From contig NZ_JAGTJJ010000005.1 in NCBI RefSeq assembly GCF_028435365.1, forward strand, positions 124,001-188,000: a stretch of DNA of 64,000 nt, read 5' to 3'. The translations under genes and the position numbers were made by a program. The number at the start of each line of letters is the position of its first letter. Position 1 is the stretch's first letter. A model generated the notes under the pieces. It was not told the DNA's origin. It saw only the letters and a list, made by a program, of their open reading frames with translations, and did no database searches. The stretch comes from Polyangium jinanense (lineage in GTDB: Bacteria; Myxococcota; Polyangia; Polyangiales; Polyangiaceae). This document shows positions 58,896 through 64,000 of the stretch, piece by piece.

Positions 58896-59657
58896 TCACG
58901 CGGCGAGAAAGCCGCCGTCGACGAGCAAGGGCGCGCCGGTCACGTAACCCGCGCTCTCGGAGCACAACCAGAGCACGGCCCCGGCCATCTCCTCCTCGCT
59001 GGCCATTCGACCCATGGGATGCAGCGCGACGAGCTGCTGGACGACCTCGGGGGCGAAGGCCTCGAACTGGCGCATGCTCGGTGTCCCGGTGACGCCCGCG
59101 CAAAGGGCATTCACGCGGATTCCCTTCGTCGCATACTCCAGCGCCACCGACCGCGTCATTCCGACGACCGCGTGCTTGGAGGCGACGTACGCATGCTGGG
59201 CCGCCCTGCCCGCCATGCCGAAGATCGAGCTGATGTTGACGATGGCGCCGCCTCCCGACGCGATCAACGCCGGGATTTCATGCCGCATGGAAAGCCATAC
59301 CCCCCGAGCATTGACGGCCATGACGTCGTCCCACACGTCCTGCTTCGTGTCCTCGAGCGGGGCCATGTCGCCGCCGCCGGCGCAATTCACCGCGAAATCG
59401 AGCCGCCCGAAATGCTCGACGGTTTCTTTCACGGCGCGCGCCACGGTGGCCTCGTCGCGCACGTCGGTCGGTACGAAGAGGGCCCGCGCCCCCTCGGCTT
59501 GCAGCGCCGCGCAGGCCTCGCGCCCTGCATTCTCCCCGCGGGCCGCGATGACGACGCCCGCGCCCGCTCGCGCGAATCCGCGCGCCGAGGCGAGCCCGAT
59601 GCCGGAGCTGCCGCCGATGACGAGCGCGACGCGCCCCGAAAAATCGAATCGGATCAT
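58896..59657 (-). CDS. Short-chain dehydrogenase/reductase of the FabG-like group
   Basis: The 253-residue enzyme has GGSSGIG (15-21), NCAG (91-94), SSIFG with catalytic Ser143/144 and YVASK (Tyr157, Lys161), and the C-terminal APLLVDGGFLA, typical of classical FabG-like SDRs. The AARGEN after beta-2 suggests NADP(H). It differs from the three other SDRs in this window, which lack that C-terminal motif. The ATG at 59657 directly abuts the TetR stop (59658), and the 515-aa gene follows 3 bp further, so all three are one operon under the TetR operator at 60357-60368. Confidence 0.9.
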   Translation of the reverse strand: MIRFDFSGRVALVIGGSSGIGLASARGFARAGAGVVIAARGENAGREACAALQAEGARALFVPTDVRDEATVARAVKETVEHFGRLDFAVNCAGGGDMAPLEDTKQDVWDDVMAVNARGVWLSMRHEIPALIASGGGAIVNISSIFGMAGRAAQHAYVASKHAVVGMTRSVALEYATKGIRVNALCAGVTGTPSMRQFEAFAPEVVQQLVALHPMGRMASEEEMAGAVLWLCSESAGYVTGAPLLVDGGFLAA

Positions 59658-60338
59658 TCACGCTTCCTTTCCACGCTGAGGCTTCTCCGAGCCCAAACCT
59701 TTTCGGATGAAGTGGACGGCCTTTTGGGCCAGCGCCCGGCGACGCTTGGGCCCGAGCCGCTTCCGGAGGGAATCCGAGGCCAGCACCTCGTGGAGCTCGG
59801 CGCCGAGCTCCTTGAGCACCACGTCGGTCAACCCGGGGCCGATGATCGTGGCCACGAAGCGTGTCGCTACGTCCAGATCGGGCGCATGGAGCGCGCCGCT
59901 ATCGGCCCCCGCTTCGAGCACGGCCCGGAGCTCCTGGATGCCTGCCTCGCAAATGGCCTTATGCAGGCCGCGGACCTCCGGGTTCGCCGTCGGATCGGCC
60001 GCGGCCGCGGAGAGACGGGCGAGGCGCGGGTGCTCGACGAGAAACGCCATGCCGCGCTCGATGAAATCCTCGAGGCGCGTCCAGAAATCACCTTCCAGGC
60101 TCGGTTTCCCCACGAACTCGCGCTTCAGGCGCGGCGCCTCCTCGGTGAGGAGCCACCGGTACAGGTCGAGTTTGTCTTCAAAGTATTGATAGACGCTGCC
60201 CTTGGGGATGTTCGCCCGTCGCGCGATCTGGGACAACGACGCCTCGGCGTACGTCCGATCGGCGAACTCGACGATGGCCTCGTGCACGAGGCGCGCGCGC
60301 CGCTCCTCGGGGAGCCGGAAAAAGGTGCTCTTCGGCAT
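59658..60338 (-). CDS. TetR-family transcriptional regulator
   Basis: The 226-residue repressor has the TetR HTH (EAIVEFADRTYAEASLSQIARRANIPKGSVYQYFEDKLDLY, recognition helix about 45-56). The helical ligand-binding domain includes DFIERGMAFLVEHPRLARL and VATRFVATIIGPGL. Its start codon lies 12 bp after the -10 of a promoter whose spacer contains the perfect palindrome GACCGATCGGTC, so it should repress itself and the SDR and 515-aa genes. The ligand is unknown but is likely a substrate or product of the SDR. Confidence 0.92.
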   Translation of the reverse strand: MPKSTFFRLPEERRARLVHEAIVEFADRTYAEASLSQIARRANIPKGSVYQYFEDKLDLYRWLLTEEAPRLKREFVGKPSLEGDFWTRLEDFIERGMAFLVEHPRLARLSAAAADPTANPEVRGLHKAICEAGIQELRAVLEAGADSGALHAPDLDVATRFVATIIGPGLTDVVLKELGAELHEVLASDSLRKRLGPKRRRALAQKAVHFIRKGLGSEKPQRGKEA

Positions 60339-60349
60339 GCGACCGCCCA

Positions 60350-60378
60350 GTCATATGACCGATCGGTCGTACTGTCAA
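60350..60378 (-). promoter_or_regulatory. Promoter with embedded TetR operator
   Basis: On the minus strand, TTGACA (60378-60373), a 17-bp spacer and TATGAC (60355-60350) form a near-consensus promoter. The spacer contains the perfect 12-bp palindrome GACCGATCGGTC (60357-60368). A further partial copy, CGATCGGTCGGTCC, lies at about 60391. Binding would block RNA polymerase directly. Transcription would start about 5 bp before the ATG. Confidence 0.75.
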
Positions 60379-60488
60379 GGATGCCGTGGACGATCGGTCG
60401 GTCCGCGTCGGCGCGCGCGTTCGGGGCGCTCGCGCGGACGGGAGCAACTCTGTGGGAATAGACGCGGAAGCAGTCGGTTTCAGGCGCG

Positions 60489-61154
60489 ATGGACGCCCCT
60501 GCTTCTGCTCGCTCTTCCACCGCTCCCTCCTCGTCCTCGCCGTCGCCCCGATCGGGCCCCGGTCGCCGTCGTCGTGTCCTCAAGGAGGTCTTGCCGATGG
60601 CGACCGTCACCGCCGTCATGCTCCTCGCGCGGACCTCGCTCGCCGACCATTACGTCGTTCCGAGCGGCTCGATGGAGCCGACGGTCCACGTGGGCGACCG
60701 TATCCTCGTCGACAAACGCGCGTTCGGCGTGCGGCTGCCCGTGGTCGATACGTACGTCCTGCCAACCTCGGAGCCGCAGCCGGGGGACGTGGTGGTCCTG
60801 GCGTCGCCCGAAAACGATTCCACGCTTTTGAAGCGGGTCGTCGCCGGCCCCGGGGACATGGTGACCGTGAAGGACGGCCGCATCACGCTCAATGGGCAGG
60901 AAGCTTCTGTCACGCACGAGCCCGGCGGTGATTACGAGGAGCTCGGCGATACACGCCACCCGCTCCGCCTCGGCTTCGGTGGACCGGATTTCGGGCCTGC
61001 GCGTGTGCCCGACGGCCATTACCTCGTGATGGGCGACAACCGCGGAAACAGCCACGACGGCCGGCTGTTCGGCTTCGTGGCGCGCGACGCCATCCGCGGA
61101 CGCGCTGTACGTGTTTTCCTCCGCAGCGGCGATTTCACCTGGAAATCCCTCTAG
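60489..61154 (+). CDS. lepB: Signal peptidase I
   Basis: The 221-residue enzyme has an N-terminal Ser/Pro/Arg-rich cytoplasmic part, one membrane anchor (about 33-52), and the catalytic Ser61 in PSGSMEPT and Lys115 in LLKRVVAGPGD. The C-terminal signature GDNRGNSHDGR (182-192) is also present. It removes signal peptides from exported proteins, of which this genome must have many. The protein is shorter than the E. coli enzyme and has one rather than two anchors. The stop overlaps the convergent histidine kinase gene by 4 bp. It is probably one of several signal peptidases in the genome. Confidence 0.93.
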   Translation: MDAPASARSSTAPSSSSPSPRSGPGRRRRVLKEVLPMATVTAVMLLARTSLADHYVVPSGSMEPTVHVGDRILVDKRAFGVRLPVVDTYVLPTSEPQPGDVVVLASPENDSTLLKRVVAGPGDMVTVKDGRITLNGQEASVTHEPGGDYEELGDTRHPLRLGFGGPDFGPARVPDGHYLVMGDNRGNSHDGRLFGFVARDAIRGRAVRVFLRSGDFTWKSL

Positions 61155-63655
61155 CCCGTCCGGCGCGTCGAGTCGTTCACGGCGCGCACCGCAATCCCCA
61201 GATTCGAGACGTCGTCGACCTCCGCGCCCTCGGAAACCCGAGCCTCCTCGATCGGGAGCCTCACGACGAACGTCGCGCCTTTTCCTTCGCCATCACTCGT
61301 CACGCGCACGGTACCGCCGTGGAGCTCGACCAGGTTCTTCACGATGGCGAGCCCGAGGCCGAGCCCGCCGTGCACCCGCGTCGGCGAGCTGTCTGCCTGG
61401 CGGAACCGCTCGAAGACGTGCGGCAGGAACTCGGGCTTGATGCCTTGCCCCGTATCGGACACGGTGATCTCGACGAGATCGTCGATCCGGTCGAGCGTGA
61501 CCTCGACCTTCCCGCCGCTCGGGGTGAATTTCACGGCGTTGCTCACGAGGTTCCAGATCACCTGTTGCAATCGATTCAGATCACCGCACACCCTGCCCGG
61601 AAAGGGCCTCGAAATGGATTCGAGCTCGATGTGTTTCGCCGCCGCCGAAGGGGCGACGGACGAGAGGACGAGCGCGACCACGTCGTGCAGGTCCACCGAT
61701 TGCACCTCGAGACGCGTTTTTCCGGTGCTGAAGCGGCCCATGTCGAGCAGGTCCTCGATGAGCTGCGAAAGGACGCGGGCATTGCGGTCGATGACCGCGA
61801 GTCCCTTGTGGAGGTCCTGATCCTTGCCGTTCGCCCGGCGGCGTAGGACCTGCGACCAGCCTAGGATGAGGGTGAGCGGGGTCCGGAGCTCGTGGCTCAC
61901 CGTCGAGAGAAACTCGTCTTTGAGGCGGCTCGCGCGCTCGGCCTCCGCGCGGGCGGCTCGCTCGCTCTCCAGCAGTCGCTCGCGCTCGTTCTCGGCCCGC
62001 TTGCGCGCCGTGATATCCATCCCGGAGGGAAGAAGGTGGGTGACGCGGCCCTCGTCGTCGCGCAGCGGCGCGAGCTGGAAGTCGACGCAGATGAGGGAAT
62101 TCCCTGCCATTCGCGCCGTCACGTCGAAACGAACGACCTCGCCGCGCTTGGCGCGGTCCATGGCATCGCGGATCCGCGCCTGCGCTTCGGGCAAACCGCT
62201 CCACCAGTAGCAATCCCAGAATTTCTTCCCGAGGACGTCGACGGCGGTGATGTTCGCCGCTTCGAGCGGAGCCCGGTTGCACTGGAGAACCGTCCCCTCG
62301 AGGTCGAGCACGCCGACGAACGCGAAGAGGTTATCGAGCACGCGGCGAATGTGCGCTTCGCTCTCGTGCAGGGCCGCCTCGGCGAGCTTGCGCTCCGTGA
62401 TGTCCCGGATGACGCCGAGCATCACGAGCTCGTCTCCCTTCCGCTCGATGGCGCCGCTCGACTCCAGCCACAGGGTGGTTCCGTCGACGTGGGTGACGCG
62501 GTATTCGTCCTTGTAGGAATGGGGCCCACTCCCTCCGGATTGCGCCTGCTCGACGGCCTCACGGACCTTGCGTCGAGTCTGCTCGCGGTCGTCCGGATGA
62601 ACGCTTTCGATCCACCGCTCGTAATCGACCGTGCAGCCCATTCCGTAGCCGTAGAGCTCGCAGGCCTCCGGGGTCCAGAACGCCCTCCCCGTCGTGAGGT
62701 TCCAGGTCCACACGCCGGTTCGCCCGGCTCGGCTGGCGAGCCGCAATCGTTCTTCATTCTCGCGGAGCAGCTCGCTTCTTCGCCTTTCGTCCACGACGAC
62801 GGCCAGAACCAGCGTGCTCGCGGCGGCAACCGCGACGAATTGCTGGAGCAGAACGAGCCGCAAATGCTCCGCGACGGGGGCAAACGGCCCATATCCCGCC
62901 GTCGTGCCCCAGACAGCGGCCGAGGCCGAAGGTAGCATGGCCGCCGTCGCTCCCCGCACGCCCCCTGCCAAGGCCGCCCACATGAGCGCCGGGAAAATCA
63001 ACCATGCGAGGGGCAGGTGGGGCATATGAGGCCCGAAAATGAACCATGCGACGGCCCCGGCCGTCACGGTGCTCAGCACAAGATGGAGCCACCACCGAAA
63101 CGACCGACCGATCGGCTCGCTGGGCATCCAGCTCAGCACGAGGGGCGTGACGACGAGCATGCCCATCACGTTGCCCGCCCACCAGGTGAGCCATAAAACT
63201 GGAGCTCGCCCGAATCCATGCGCGATCACGCTGGCGAGCGTGGAACTCCCGATGGTGGCGCCGACGGCCGAGCTGACGACACAAGCGCCGATCAAAGCCA
63301 GCATGTCGCGGAGGCGCGTCAGGGCGGGCCGGACATGCACGCGCGTGAGGATCCAGGCGCCGCCCACGGCTGCAATCGTGTTTCCCGCCGCAATGGCGCA
63401 CTGGGCCCACATCGGGAAGGAACGTCCGTCCAAGAAAAATGCGGCCATTCTGCCGGCGAACACGGCCGGCCACAGCCGCAGGCCGCCGAGCAAAAGACCG
63501 GCGAGGGCGACTCCCGCAGCGGGGAACACCGGGGACCCCGCGCCGGGGACCGTCGCCCATTGGAGCCCCCAGTCCGCGAGGAGGAAGTAACTCGTGAACA
63601 ACATGGCGGCAGGACCGAGGGTGCGGGACCAGGCCGCCTTTCCGCTTCTCGCCAT
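61151..63655 (-). CDS. MASE1-PAS-PAS hybrid-less sensor histidine kinase
   Basis: The 834-residue protein begins with a MASE1-type membrane sensor of about eight to nine helices (to about 300). Two PAS domains follow, at about 315-440 (ERLRLASRAGRTGVWTWNLTTGRAFWTPEACELYGY) and 445-565 (IRRVLDNLFAFVGVLDLEGTVLQCN). The kinase core has the phospho-acceptor His588 in STVSHELRTPL, the N box NLVSNAVKFTP, DTGQGI and GGLGLGLAIVKNLV. There is no receiver domain and no adjacent response regulator, so it is an orphan kinase. The signal may be a small intracellular molecule or redox via PAS. It converges with lepB. Confidence 0.93.
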   Translation of the reverse strand: MARSGKAAWSRTLGPAAMLFTSYFLLADWGLQWATVPGAGSPVFPAAGVALAGLLLGGLRLWPAVFAGRMAAFFLDGRSFPMWAQCAIAAGNTIAAVGGAWILTRVHVRPALTRLRDMLALIGACVVSSAVGATIGSSTLASVIAHGFGRAPVLWLTWWAGNVMGMLVVTPLVLSWMPSEPIGRSFRWWLHLVLSTVTAGAVAWFIFGPHMPHLPLAWLIFPALMWAALAGGVRGATAAMLPSASAAVWGTTAGYGPFAPVAEHLRLVLLQQFVAVAAASTLVLAVVVDERRRSELLRENEERLRLASRAGRTGVWTWNLTTGRAFWTPEACELYGYGMGCTVDYERWIESVHPDDREQTRRKVREAVEQAQSGGSGPHSYKDEYRVTHVDGTTLWLESSGAIERKGDELVMLGVIRDITERKLAEAALHESEAHIRRVLDNLFAFVGVLDLEGTVLQCNRAPLEAANITAVDVLGKKFWDCYWWSGLPEAQARIRDAMDRAKRGEVVRFDVTARMAGNSLICVDFQLAPLRDDEGRVTHLLPSGMDITARKRAENERERLLESERAARAEAERASRLKDEFLSTVSHELRTPLTLILGWSQVLRRRANGKDQDLHKGLAVIDRNARVLSQLIEDLLDMGRFSTGKTRLEVQSVDLHDVVALVLSSVAPSAAAKHIELESISRPFPGRVCGDLNRLQQVIWNLVSNAVKFTPSGGKVEVTLDRIDDLVEITVSDTGQGIKPEFLPHVFERFRQADSSPTRVHGGLGLGLAIVKNLVELHGGTVRVTSDGEGKGATFVVRLPIEEARVSEGAEVDDVSNLGIAVRAVNDSTRRTG

Positions 63656-63803
63656 GCCGTTCCCCCTCCCTTCCGTAGCGCGCGGCGGCTGGATTTGCCG
63701 CCCCCCGCGCGGAGACGAAGGAAAAATAACACCGGTCGAGCCGTTCGGCTCGGTCCTAGCGAGGAACGAGCGCGCGGACCGAGCGTATTCGATACGAACG
63801 AGC

Positions 63804-64000
63804 TCAGCGTTCGAGGAGCCACGTCATGGCTTCGGCCATGATCTGATCGATGTTCTCCGAATAATGATGGCCTGCGCCGGGCATGATCCACAACTTCGCC
63901 GGATACCCTTGCGCGACGAGCTTCGCCACCGTGGCGCGCTCACCAGCGACCTGGCCACTTCGTTCGCCCGCAATCATCGCCACCGCGCGCACGCCCGCCT
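63804..64000 (-). CDS. Alpha/beta hydrolase (dienelactone-hydrolase/esterase-like), N-terminus outside window
   Basis: Only 65 codons are inside the window: a strand VRAVAMIAGERSGQ, helix GERATVAKLVAQGYPAKLWIMPGAGHHYSENIDQIMAEAMTWLLER and stop at 63804. PGAGHHYSENI is the catalytic-His segment of alpha/beta hydrolases that act on small esters or as lipoprotein esterases. The nucleophile and oxyanion motifs lie outside. It is 148 bp upstream of the histidine kinase gene on the same strand. Confidence 0.65.
   Translation of the reverse strand, partial: AGVRAVAMIAGERSGQVAGERATVAKLVAQGYPAKLWIMPGAGHHYSENIDQIMAEAMTWLLER

Noticed and set aside
1..64000. tRNA, rRNA, CRISPR, insertion sequences, att sites or a replication origin
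   Set aside because: No cloverleaf with a T-loop motif, repeat-spacer array, transposase or terminal inverted repeat was noticed in the few non-coding stretches; a covariance search would be needed to exclude small RNAs.

Overview
The window is chromosomal DNA of very high GC content. Coding is dense and third codon positions are almost all G or C. There are many secreted lipoproteins with low-complexity Gly-rich or Thr/Pro/Ala-rich linkers, TSP3 and ricin-like modules, PAS-STAS proteins and orphan regulators. This style fits a large-genome myxobacterium (Myxococcota, probably Polyangiales); that is an inference from gene content, not from a marker gene. I saw no rRNA, tRNA, CRISPR array, insertion sequence or phage region.

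Layout. 1-14.5 kb: secreted proteins and small-molecule genes. These are a partial lipoprotein hydrolase, a beta-propeller lipoprotein, an S8 protease with a PA insert and Cys-rich tail, a minus-strand run hutD / PL14 lyase / DUF969 / DUF979 / DUF2891, and a translationally coupled pair of a PhoD-like phosphatase and a large lipoprotein. 14.5-20 kb: a 43-bp degenerate tandem repeat, an SDR gene beside an AraC remnant, a SMI1/KNR4 protein, a metallophosphoesterase and a divergent SDR/LysR pair. 20-25.7 kb: a propeller protein, a PHM-like copper monooxygenase, a TSP3/ricin lipoprotein and a lipoprotein hydrolase behind strong palindromes. 25.7-28.8 kb: a tight operon of UbiA prenyltransferase, ABHD18-like hydrolase and MGDG-synthase-like glycosyltransferase, probably making or remodelling a glycolipid. 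28.8-30.1 kb: a small operon of unknown function ending in an S26-like mini-protease.

34.3-38 kb holds the most interesting locus. A structured 452-bp leader precedes polyprenyl diphosphate synthase, an atypical UbiA-family protein and a cytochrome P450, which together look like a compact terpenoid pathway. In the UbiA protein the usual NDxxDxxxD motif reads NxxxGxxxD, which suggests an intramembrane terpene cyclase rather than a prenyltransferase. 38-49 kb: two PAS-STAS proteins, a MerR/hydrolase operon with a MerR-type promoter, a GH5 mannanase-like enzyme, a Tat-exported cyclase-family protein, a hydroxyacid dehydrogenase with an M50 protease, and a GFA-family protein. 48-57 kb: a MutS-type ATPase coupled to a membrane protein, a second SDR/LysR pair, and a secreted protein with two Hint-like regions. 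57-64 kb: a TetR-controlled operon whose operator sits between -35 and -10, signal peptidase I, a MASE1-PAS-PAS histidine kinase and a partial hydrolase.

Starts were moved downstream from the longest open frame wherever a signal peptide, family N-terminus, Shine-Dalgarno sequence or ATGA coupling supported it. Very long open frames antisense to genes are GC-rich artefacts and were left out. All family assignments come from reading motifs by eye.
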